From Colletotrichum lupini (taxonomy: Eukaryota; Ascomycota; Sordariomycetes; Glomerellales; Glomerellaceae): a DNA stretch of 64,000 nt. Shown in pieces: positions 1 to 9,982 of the stretch (position 1 is the stretch's first letter; each line of letters opens with the position of its first letter). The DNA lies in assembly GCF_023278565.1 (NCBI RefSeq), contig NC_064679.1, positions 3,782,001 through 3,846,000 on the forward strand. Direction: 5' to 3'. The translations under genes were made by a program, and so were the position numbers. Under the pieces are notes generated by a model. The model was not told where the DNA came from and did no database searches. It saw only the letters and a list, made by a program, of their open reading frames with translations.

Positions 1-754
1 ACAGACGACTTTCGTACAAAAAGTCGGAGCAATACGCCACCGTCTCCCACGGAATAACATCGTTGCCCCAGAGAATACACGCGTCTCTTGACAAGGCGAC
101 CTCTTGGACGACCCAAACACGATTAAACCACTTGCGTTCGAAAAAGGCGACGAATGCGTACCATACGTCATCGGTTACATGCAGCAAGCCATATCTGCTC
201 AGAGCATCGTCGTCAAAGAAGGAGTTCTCTTGGTCGAAGCTGAAGTTCCGCTGAGTATTTTCTGCCATTGTGCGAACCAAACGAGATACCTCGGCTGGGT
301 GGTGCTCGTCAGTGACGGAGCCTAGCCATATGTCGACGCGGGTAGCCTTTTTGTAGATGCGATCCATGATGCCGACTTGCATGCTCCTCTCGGTATCGTC
401 GGCCTGGTTGATGCTGATGGCGTCGATCCAGTACAGGTCGCAGGAGTTGTGCGCTCTGATCCAGCACAGTGCATCGTGTAGGTTCGGGAAGATTTCAAAG
501 CGTTGGCCGTTGAGCATCACTGAGTTTGTTACGAGCTGATGTCCGATTTGCTCAGAGGGCTCCTTTTCTGCGAGGGGGGATCCCCATGTGTAAGAGAGGC
601 CACGGTAAGCTGGCAGGTTATCAAGGGCGTGTTCCTCCAGTGAAAGCTGCAACGGTCCATCGTCAGTTGCTCCGCAGCCCAGGATGCGCACAAGACGGAT
701 GGTCTCCTTGCCGATACGGTGACTGTACTCGAATTTTGCTACTCCGGACGACAT
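1..754 (-). CDS. HET-domain (heterokaryon incompatibility) protein, 5' part, cut by window edge
   Basis: Reading the minus strand from the ATG at 754 gives 251 codons without a stop, running off the left edge. The protein shows the hallmarks of the HET family (Pfam PF06985): YRGLSYTWGSP at residues 50-60, WIDAISINQ at 109-117, then DDTERSMQVGIMDRIYKKA and DIWLG at 119-145, and RVWVVQEVA at 212-220. HET proteins of filamentous ascomycetes act in non-self recognition and the cell-death response after hyphal fusion, usually through the HET domain plus a variable C-terminal part, which lies outside the window. No intron is needed in the visible part. The start is the first ATG of this frame and matches the usual distance (about 50 residues) to the first HET motif. 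Partner specificity cannot be told from this fragment. Confidence 0.9.
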   Translation of the reverse strand, partial: MSSGVAKFEYSHRIGKETIRLVRILGCGATDDGPLQLSLEEHALDNLPAYRGLSYTWGSPLAEKEPSEQIGHQLVTNSVMLNGQRFEIFPNLHDALCWIRAHNSCDLYWIDAISINQADDTERSMQVGIMDRIYKKATRVDIWLGSVTDEHHPAEVSRLVRTMAENTQRNFSFDQENSFFDDDALSRYGLLHVTDDVWYAFVAFFERKWFNRVWVVQEVALSRDACILWGNDVIPWETVAYCSDFLYESRL

Positions 755-1478
755 GACTGAAGATTGGGAAGCATCCGATACAGTATTTGCTTTCTCATCA
801 TCTTCGCCAGATAGCAAGGGTTATAGGAGAACTCGAAAGCTTTTGAAGTCACCAAATTGGGCGGAAGCCAAGCATCATGGCTTAGTTAGCCACGTATGAT
901 CATGGTAGGATCGTCAGCTGCATCGTTAGGACCAAGACTAAAACGACGCCAACTTTGGTTCTCACGCACGGCTTCACCGCGCCGAACTATTGCCCAATCA
1001 TTGGGGACATCTTGGTAGCGAAAGATGCCACTTGACAATATAATTCTGACGAAGGACCGGGAAGAAGATTGACGCGCCAAGTTGTCGCTGAGTGCCCCGT
1101 GAAGTTATACCATTTACATCGACATGTTGGGGGTGGAGGAGGAGGAGGAAGCTGAGTGTAAGTGAGCACAGACAATCTAAACCTTAGTGGATGAACCCCA
1201 CAAAAGAAAGCCTTAGATAAGCAGGAGTGATGAGGTAAGCAGATTAAATAGATGGGCCCTGGTGCCTGGTGCACGTGAAAGCGTGTTTGAGTGGCGACGC
1301 GGGTCGAGTCGCGCTTTGCCCCAAATCAACACCGGGCCCTCCGACCAGGAACATTGCTCTTATTCTCTTCCCTCCATCTTCGTCCGCCACTTCTCTGCTG
1401 CTCTCTGCGAAGCCTTACCCCCGGGATTGCGCATACACTGCACCTGCAGCATTGCTACACTACGAACCGCGGTTCACA
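755..1478. promoter_or_regulatory. Divergent intergenic region between HET gene and RAD54
   Basis: This 724-bp stretch separates two genes transcribed away from each other, so it should hold both promoters. I see a short purine-rich tract with GGA repeats (about 1131-1152) and a pyrimidine-rich leader (about 1350-1400) before the RAD54 start. No further gene is supported; the small open frames here look random. Confidence 0.5.
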
Positions 1479-3947
1479 ATGTACGCAACTCTAGTCAATG
1501 CTTCTCCAACTAACACGGCACTTTATTAACCCCTCCATAGGACTGTCGACGTCACCGCCACCCCGATCGCGAACAAGGAGAACGTGCCGTCTAAGCGATG
1601 GCCAACTCCCCAGTCGGTCGATAAGTTGTCAAGACCGTTCAAATGCCCTGGTTCAGCAACGAGAACAGTCGCAACCGACAGACCGGCGCGCAAGAAGAGA
1701 AGGGTCGATTACAAGGGCGCTGATGGCGAGACTGACGCCGACAAGCCCTACACAAATGCCGATCGCCTGGCTTTAGCGAACCGAGATGCAAACAGATTCC
1801 CCGTTTTCCAGGCCAAGGACAAGTCAACAGTATTTCGCAAGGCATTCTCGGTGCCTCTGATCAACAAGAATACCAGTGCCTATAACCCGAATCGACCTCC
1901 GCCAACCCTTGGTCTGCGCACGGGAGCACAATTCATTGCCAAGCCGTTGCACGACCCCAGTGGCGAGTTTGCCATTGTGCTATACGATCCGACTATCGAT
2001 GATAAGCCCAAAGAGCCCGAGAAGAAGGAAGACAAGAAGGAAGCCGAGGCCGAGACTAAGATTGACGCGCCTCTCGTCCACAAGAGTCTGGCGGAGATTC
2101 TCGGAATCAAGAAGAAGGTCGAAGGGGAGCACCCCCGAGTTCCTGTTGTAATCGACCCACGGTTGGCCAAGGTTCTCAGACCACATCAGGTCGAGGGTGT
2201 CAAGTTCATGTACAGATGCGTCACTGGCATGATTGAGGAGAAGGCCAATGGCTGCATCATGGCCGACGAGATGGGTCTCGGAAAGACCTTGCAATGCATC
2301 ACTTTACTTTGGACCCTTCTGAAGCAATCCCCGGATGCTGGAAAGAGCACAATCCAGAAAGCAATTGTTGCGTGCCCTTCCAGTTTGGTGCGCAACTGGG
2401 CCAACGAATTGGTCAAGTGGCTCGGTGCCGATGCCGTCACACCTTTTGCAATTGACGGAAAGGCGTCCAAGGAAGAGCTCACGCGACAGCTGCGACAGTG
2501 GGCTATTGCGAGCGGCAGATCAGTCACAAGACCAGTCATCATCGTATCTTACGAGACTCTTCGGCTGAACGTTGAGGAGCTGAAGCACACCAAGATCGGC
2601 CTTATGCTTTGCGATGAAGGCCATCGTCTCAAGAACGGAGACAGTCAGACTTTCAGCGCACTCAACAATTTGAATGTCACAAGACGAGTCATTCTGTCCG
2701 GAACGCCCATTCAGAACGACTTGTCCGAGTACTTCTCCTTGATCAGCTTCGCTAACCCGGATCTCCTGGGTACTCGGCTCGAGTTCCGCAAGAGATTCGA
2801 GCTTCCGATTCTTCGCGGGCGTGACGCCGACGCCCTCGAGTCTGAAAGGAAGAAGGGCGACGAGTGTCTGTCCGAGCTCTTGGGCATTGTCAATAAGTTC
2901 ATCATTCGCCGCACCAACGACATCTTGTCCAAGTACTTGCCCGTCAAGTACGAGCATGTCGTGTTCTGCAATCTTGCACCCTTTCAGCTCGACCTTTACA
3001 ACTACTTCATCACCAGTCCGGACATTCAGGCGCTTCTCCGTGGCAAGGGCAGTCAACCCCTCAAAGCCATCAACATCCTCAAGAAGCTCTGCAACCACCC
3101 GGATCTGCTCAACATTTCGGACGATTTGCCTGGTTCGGAGAACTGCTTCCCCGATGATTATGTCCCGAAAGAGGCGCGTGGCAGAGATAGAGATATTAAG
3201 CCTTGGTACTCAGGCAAGATGCAAGTCCTCGACCGCATGCTCGCCCGTATCCGCCAGGACACAAACGACAAGATTGTACTCATCAGCAATTACACACAGA
3301 CGCTTGACCTGTTCGAGAAGCTCTGCCGTAATCGTGCTTACGGCTGCCTGCGCCTTGATGGCACCATGAACGTCAACAAGCGCCAAAAGCTCGTTGACAA
3401 GTTCAACAACCCGGACGGAGATGAGTTTGTGTTCCTACTCAGTTCCAAGGCTGGTGGCTGCGGTCTCAACCTCATCGGCGCCAACCGCTTGGTCCTCTTC
3501 GACCCCGACTGGAACCCCGCCGCAGACCAACAGGCCCTCGCTCGAGTCTGGCGTGACGGTCAGAAGAAGGACTGCTTCGTCTACCGCTTCATTGCCACGG
3601 GAACCATTGAGGAAAAGATTTTCCAGCGCCAGTCCCACAAGCAATCGCTGTCCAGTTGCGTCGTCGACTCCGCCGAGGATGTTGAGCGGCACTTTTCGCT
3701 CGACAGTCTGCGCGAGCTGTTCCAGTACCGGCCCGGCACCAAATCCGACACGCACGACACGTTTAAGTGTAAGCGGTGCAAGCCCGATGGCAGGCAGTAT
3801 ATGAAGTCGCCTGCCATGCTGTACGGCGACACGAGCACGTGGAACCACTTTGTCAACGAGGGGTTGAAGCCGATTCAGGACCTGTTGCTGAGGCAGGAGT
3901 GTGGGGAGCCGGAAGTGTCTGCCGTGTTCCAGTATATTTCGCATTAG
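1479..3947 (+). CDS. RAD54: DNA repair and recombination ATPase RAD54
   Basis: Snf2-family DNA translocase that partners Rad51 in homologous recombination, remodelling chromatin and driving strand exchange in the nucleus. Best model is two exons: 1479-1480 (the A and T of the start codon) and 1541-3947, joined across a 60-nt intron (1481-1540), giving 802 residues, the normal size for fungal Rad54. The N-terminus is basic (PARKKRRVDYKGADGE, about residues 49-64). The ATPase core has Walker A DEMGLGKT (about 243-250) and DEGH box (about 359-362), followed by the Snf2 signature SGTPIQND and the C-terminal helicase lobe with SSKAGGCGLNLIGANRL and DWNPAADQQALARVWRDGQ. Downstream of position 1584 the frame is open without introns. 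A model starting at the GTG at 1584 would lack a legal eukaryotic start. It converges with the UGGT gene, 396 bp away. Confidence 0.95.
1481..1540 (+). other. Intron splitting the RAD54 start codon (AT|G)
   Basis: The 60-nt intron has donor GTACGC, branch-like CTAAC (about 1508-1512) and acceptor CATAG. Splicing joins AT (1479-1480) to G (1541), forming ATG followed by ACT GTC GAC in frame with the long RAD54 frame. The unspliced RNA also begins with ATG (1479-1481) but reaches a stop at about 1527-1529 after 16 codons. Confidence 0.7.
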
Positions 3948-4343
3948 AGCGTCGTCGTTTCCAACGGATGGTTATGGTCATGCATGCATTATGAACTCGT
4001 GGCTTTTTTCTCTGTTTGAAGAAGTCAATAGAGAGGTGTTCCGGAGTCGTACGAATTTGGGATGGCGATGGCGTTTTGGCGGGGGCTTTGCTTGATACTG
4101 GACTTTATGAGAGGTCCGTATGAACATTATACATGAGCTCGATATACCCACGTTAGAAAAAGACGTGATGACATTTCGAGCGTTCCGTTTTTATCATTTT
4201 AGATCAAATCAAAAAAGTTGAAGAAAGTTTCATGGAATGCGATTGTTCGTTTCTTTCCCATCTTTCTATGTAATACTCAATGCTGTGCGCAACTCTACAC
4301 TGGAACCGTAAGGCTCTCTGACCTACAAATTCGCGATGTGTGT
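3948..4343. other. Convergent 3' intergenic region (RAD54 / UGGT)
   Basis: 396 bp between the two stop codons, AT-richer than the genes, holding both 3' untranslated regions. I see no gene in it. Confidence 0.5.
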
Positions 4344-7300
4344 CTATAGCTCGTCTCTAACATGCGTCTGTTCCGAGGGAGGCTCCTCCCAGTTGCGGCT
4401 CTTTGTGTTCTTCTCCACCTCCTCCACGACAACAGGCTTCTGTTCCGATCCATCATCGATAACGACCTCCGTCTTCTCCTCCCTCTTGGGCGCCTCAGCA
4501 GGCAGACCCTTGCGCTTGCGGTCGAGGGCGGCAATCTCGTCGTCGTAGACGGTCCACTCGGGCACCTGGCGCCTCGCGCGATCGAGCTTGGGCTCCTTTG
4601 TCTGCGGGTTGTTGCAGAGGTCAATCGTCTTGGCGACGCGCTGGCTCTCGTCGGAGCACCACGTCTCGCACCACAGCCACTCCTGCGGCAGGCTGTGGAT
4701 GGGGATCTGGAACTGCATGTGGTTGGGCAGGTCCTGGTCGAGGTTGGCGAGGGAGTTGGGGTCGGCGCTGAGGGAGTGGTAGGTCTGGCGGAGGCGGTCG
4801 CCCGCGGCGAGCTCGCGGAAGCGGCGGAGGTCGACGACGTAGAGGGCCGAGATGTGGTAGGGCTGGCCGCGGAGGTAGTTTGCCCAGTAGCCCTGTTTCC
4901 AGAAGCGGAAGCCTTCCATCTCGGTGCGGGAGTCGCACATGGGCGTGAAGCCGTAGGGCTTGCCCTCGAGGTCGTGGTTGACGAGGGACATCATGTCGGT
5001 GCGGACGATCTGGTCGGCGTCGACGAAGATGACCTTGTCGAGGGAGAGGGGGAAGAGCACGTCGAGGAAGAGGATCTTGTAGCCCCAGATCTCGCGCTGC
5101 TTCTCCTTTTGCTGACGCAGCCAGTGAGGCCACTTGAAGGTCACCATCTCGTACTTGAATCCGTATTCCTTGGCCATGTGCGGGATGAAATCCTTGAAGG
5201 AGGGGGAGAGGAACTGTTCAATGAACCAGAACTTGACAGTGTGCTTGGTGTTCTTCATGACGCTGACCATCATGATGTTGAGCATGCGCTCGTAGAGATG
5301 GCCGCTGGCGACGGAGAAGATGTTGATCTCGGCGTGCTCCTCGTCGGACGCGGACTTCTTCTTACCCAGGATGCCTCCGGCGAACTTGAGGCCACGGCCG
5401 ACGATGCTGTTGTCCTCGGGTTCGGCCAGCACGTCGGACTCTTCATGGCCTGGCTTGCGTGACAGGCGAGGGTACAGAGTCGTGCCTTGGAAATCCATCA
5501 GCACCACCTCGGTGCCCTCATCGCCCGGCACGGGAGCCCATCCCTTTGCACCTATACTATCGATGGTGTAAATATCGGTGCTCCTGCCCTCCTTGAGTTT
5601 AATATTGTAAAATCCCGGGTTCGCCTTGAATTGAAAGTATCCAAGATTGGCCATAATCAGGGTATCGGCGAAATGAGGCTCCTTCTCAGTGCCCAAAACG
5701 ACCTGCGCACCGCGGGGAGGCTGCGACTGTCCGCCCTCACGAGAGTGCCCCTCGATAAGGATGCTCTCGAGCTCGTAGGAGGCGTGCACGTTCGACTTGA
5801 TGGAGCTGAGCTTGATGTTGTCCGGGTCGAAGGGCGAGACTTTGGGTGCAACGAGCCACGACGGTGGAACGTCCATGCCAGCATTAAGAAGAGCTTCAGA
5901 GGGCAAGCTCTTGAAGGATGCCACAAGTGCGCGAACCTTGCCGGCTTCATCAAACGTCGGCTCTGACTCCAGCACGTATCGGAAGAATCTCTTGACAGGC
6001 AGTTCGTCAATTTTGTCCTTGGGGTTAAGGAAGAGCTTCAGATATACGCCCTCTAGCTCAGAGACAACCTTGAGGATAGGCGCCCACCGCTGTGCCTGCT
6101 CACTGGCAGGGTTGAGAACACCAACCAAATGGATGCTTGATGTCTCGGGGTTTCCGATCTCAATGGCAGTGTAGGTTGAGTTCCAAGCATCGTGGGCACT
6201 GACGCGCAACGATGGCGCAGACTCGAAAATGCCAGCAGGGAGGTCAGAGATGGTCGACAGCGCCGTGACTGACGTGATCTTGGCAACTGCCAGGGGACCG
6301 GCGATCTTGTCTGTCAATCCAAGCTCGTCCACTGCTGCATAGACGGGAAGAATGCGGGCCTTCTGCTCAAACTCCAAGAGGAACTGGAAGTCGTCGCCTT
6401 GGAAGGGGTCTTCTTCGGTGAAAGGCCCAACGACACGGCCGTTGAGGATAAGCAGGTTGGAACCTGGCTTGATCGCGGCGAAGGAGAGAAACTCGTTGAA
6501 GACTGCAGTGAAGATTGCATCCGAATCACCAGTAGCGGCACGGAGGATGTCCCTGATATCGGAAAGAGTCTCAGCTTCAGCAAGTTTGTCGCCGCCGTTC
6601 TTCAACGCCGTGTTTACACTAGAAGCTGAGGCAGATACTGAAGGGTTGTGCACAGCGTCCAGACGCACGCCAGGGTTGTTGCGACGGAAAGCCAAAGCCG
6701 ACAGAAGAAGGTTTGCTCCCTCGTCTGAGGCAAAATCTCCAACTACCGTCAGAACAGCCCAGTTTTCTTTCGTCGAGTCTGCATAAGCCTCAACCACCGG
6801 GACCTTGCTGAACAGACCGTCAAACTCGGTGTAGATCTTGTTGACATCAAGGACCTGCAGTGACTTTTCATCTTCTGGGTAAATATAGGTGTTGCGACGT
6901 TTGACGGCCTTCTCGAGGAAGAAATCCGGGATCCAGGCCTTCTCATCGACCATGCCGAGGTAAACGGCGCGCTGAATCGCCTGCAAGTCACTGGAAGCCT
7001 TCATACTCATGGCCTGAAGCCAGTTGCCCTCGCGAGGAACCGGAATACCGTTGATGAAGACAGGCGGAACGGGCGTGTTTGCGTTGAGTCTCTTTGCCCA
7101 GTTCTTGGCCAGCTTGACGATGCCATCAAGTTCGTCTGACTGCACCACCTCGGCAAAAGAAAGGAGTTTCGAGTCTGGAAGAGGCTCACGGTCCTTGATG
7201 GCCTGGTCAAACGAGCCTTGGTCCGGCTTCTCAGTCTTGGAGGCCTGCATAGCAGCATCGAGATACTCAATGAAGCCATCCAAGCCGTAGTTGTCGAGGA

Positions 7301-8943
7301 GATAGTAGAGAATCTTGCTGATTTGGAATGCATCCTCAGTGGGCGTCAGAGGAACTAGACCGAAACGAATGGGAAGCTTCCGCTGGACGAACGAGTTCAT
7401 CTGAGCGACGACGCTGAGATCTTCCATCTTGGAGAAATCAACGGGAATGATGAGATTGAAGATATCGCGCTTTATGGGTGGGAGCTGGCCAGGGTAGACA
7501 CGCTGAAGGAGCTGTTGGGAGTTAGTATTTTAATCTCAAGCAAAAGAGGGTCAGACTCACCGAAGTCAATTGGTCAGGGAAATCCTGGTATCGCTCATCC
7601 TTCTCAAGGTCGTTAAGGAACATGATGACCTGCTCTTCCTCAAGGTCATCCGTCCAGTCGAATCGCGGGGGCTCTTCGTCCGACTTGGACTCGGCAACCT
7701 TGGGATGGCCGAGAAGAGACACGGCTTGACCGCCGGTGAACCCAAGATCGCGAACGCCGTCGATAAGCTTGCGCTCACGGCGGAGAAGATCAATGATGGT
7801 GAATGCCTCAATCTGGCGCTCAATGAGCTGCACTCCGTTCATCCAAAGCACGTTCATGCCGCTTGGAACCAATTGCTGGCGATTGACTTGGTGCTCGGCG
7901 AGGAACTCAGCAGACACATTGTGGGCAGCAATGGAAGTTGAGAACTTGGGGAAGTCTTGCGACAACTTGAGAAGCGTCTCAAAGGGGTTCTGGCTCTGCA
8001 TGACGAAGGAAGCAGCCTTCAGACCAAGTTCCTGTACCTCAGACTTTGATAGCGGCTTCAGATCAGCGACCTCCTCGGCAGCGTCCAAGACCTCCTCAGT
8101 CTTGACGGTCTTCTGTGCGTCGTCCTGGTGCGCCTCTCGGTCATCAATGACGATGTAGTCGGTCCTCTTCAGGGCTAACTCAACTCCGTATCCGCTGACG
8201 GGCAGAGGCTCCTCGTACTTGCCAGCCGGCTTCGTGTAACGCAGGCGGTACTCAAGCTCTCCATTACGAGCCTTCTGAGCCAGAGCGATGTGGAAAGACC
8301 CGAATGAAGGCGAAGTCGGATCTGCGTATAAGATGGCCTCCTTACCAGATCCTAGGACTCGGTCGAAGGGCAGCACCTTTGCGCCATCCAACGCAAAATC
8401 CTTTGCAGCATCCAGGGACGGAGTGCAGTACTGTTTTCCTCCTTGCTCAGCCCAGACATCGCAGCCATCTTGAGTATCGGTGTCGACTTTGGGCTCTACG
8501 GCAGTTCGGTAGTATTGATAGTGGGCTTCAATGCGAGGAGCGGCGGTTCGTAGGGAAAGGGCCAGCTTGAAAGTGGACAGGGCGTCCGGTGTGGTAATGT
8601 GCCCATCCTCATTCAGAGTGAGGAGGAACTTGTCGTAGACTTCTTTGTCAGTCTTGGCTTCGCTGAAGTGCCCACTAGCAATGCGGTCGAGGAGAGGGAA
8701 GTAGGCAGTTGCGTTTTCACCAGCAGCTGTCTCACTAGAACGAAGGTGTTAGCCGGTAGTGAAACAAAGAAGGAAAAAGGGCAGGGCAGGGCAGGGCAGG
8801 TTCACTTACAGCAGCTCTAGGAGATAGGGGCCAGAAGGAAAGGCAGCCTTCATGTCCACAGTTACAGAGGGGACTGCGGCGACATTGACAGCTGCCAAAA
8901 GTGACAGGCCAACGCCCATTGGCAATTGCGACAACCGCACCAT
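4344..8943 (-). CDS. UGGT: UDP-glucose:glycoprotein glucosyltransferase (ER folding sensor)
   Basis: Re-glucosylates N-glycans of misfolded glycoproteins in the ER so that calnexin rebinds them. Exons on the minus strand: 8943-8810, 8734-7561 and 7511-4344, with introns of 75 and 49 nt; the second has an ACTAAC branch point. Total 1491 residues, the usual UGGT length. The N-terminus is a signal peptide (MVRLSQLPMGVGLSLLAAV...), followed by the first thioredoxin-like region with LETAAGENATAYFPLLDRIA just after the first splice. The C-terminal GT24 catalytic domain (about residues 1150-1450) begins near INIFSVASGHLYERML and carries the metal-binding DAD (about 1267-1269) inside FVDADQIVRTDM. 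The protein ends in RDEL, an ER retrieval signal of the HDEL/KDEL type. It shares a divergent 1-kb upstream region with alpha-COP. Confidence 0.97.
8779..8800 (+). repeat. (GGGCA)n pentanucleotide repeat in UGGT intron 1
   Basis: About four tandem GGGCA units lie inside the first UGGT intron; on the coding strand they read CCTGC repeats upstream of the pyrimidine-rich acceptor region. Confidence 0.8.
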
Positions 8944-9982
8944 GGTGAAGGAGGGAGCGCGACGGCCGGCGCAAGGCTGTTCTTCGGAGTTGTGGGTGTT
9001 TGCAGATAGTTGTTGGCTGAGGAGATTGAGAGAAAGAGTGTCGACTTTCTTCGGGGTCGAGAATGGGTAGAAGGAATTCTCGACGACTTGTTCCTCCCAG
9101 CCGAAAAGGAGGGCAAAGGTGGGCGAATATTAAGACAGACAACCTCTGAAAGGAAATATCTTGAACTTGGAGAGGGAAAAAAACAGGGACACCGCGGAAG
9201 GTGATTTATTTATCGCCTCTGTCGCATGGCTGGTGCAAGAATGCTTGGAGGGGCTTCCAAAGGTGAATTCCGTAAGGTATGGTAGGCGGGTCAAACGTCA
9301 GGTATCGCTAGGTAGATAATACTAGGAGGTGCTCGGTCTGGGGGACTGGTGTAAGTGAGCCCGCCTTCTGAACACATTGACAAAAGAGCTGTACCAAAGA
9401 AGACTAGCGTCTCCTCTGCCAGGGGTGTTAGGTCCACGGGGAGAAACGGCAGAAAAACGGGCCTATTGGAGGGGCAATTGCTTACCTCAGCTTCGCCCAG
9501 TCCGGGCCTAAGCATCTGGCAGCGTGGCACCTCATTGAAAGGGAGACTCAATGTCCCCAGGTATCTGGCAAACCTTACCTAAGCGTCTAAGGTACGTATG
9601 TAAGGGACGGGCGGTGAGGACACGGTTGTCGGCGGAACTCTGATGCGGGCAGCTCCTGTCGATCGGCACCCATTAGGCTGGACCCACAGAAATAACCCAC
9701 ACTTTACAGATGGCCACGAAGCGGAATTGTTACCAGGGGCTCTGAGACGAGGAAGTGGCCTTTACGTATCTCTCTACCTCACTACGGATACTTCTACGCA
9801 TCCAACCCCTTCACCGCGTCCTCTTTTCGTGACCCGTGAATGTCACCATCCCCTTCCACTCCAGCTGCAGCCTTTCTCGGTCGGTAAGCTGGCTTGCACT
9901 TGAATCCCGTTTTCTCCAGAGGTGCCGCCTGATTTCCCCCCCTGCTGGTTGCTAGAAGCTCCGGCTTCACCTCCCCGCCAAA
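8944..9982. promoter_or_regulatory. Divergent promoter region of UGGT and alpha-COP
   Basis: 1039 bp between the start codons of two early-secretory-pathway genes transcribed away from each other. It must contain both promoters and leaders; a pyrimidine-rich leader precedes the alpha-COP start (about 9770-9960). No convincing coding region was found in it. Confidence 0.5.

Noticed and set aside
4362..5462. 366-codon plus-strand frame antisense to UGGT
   Set aside because: It mirrors the GC-rich third-position bias of the UGGT coding strand and has no motif of its own.
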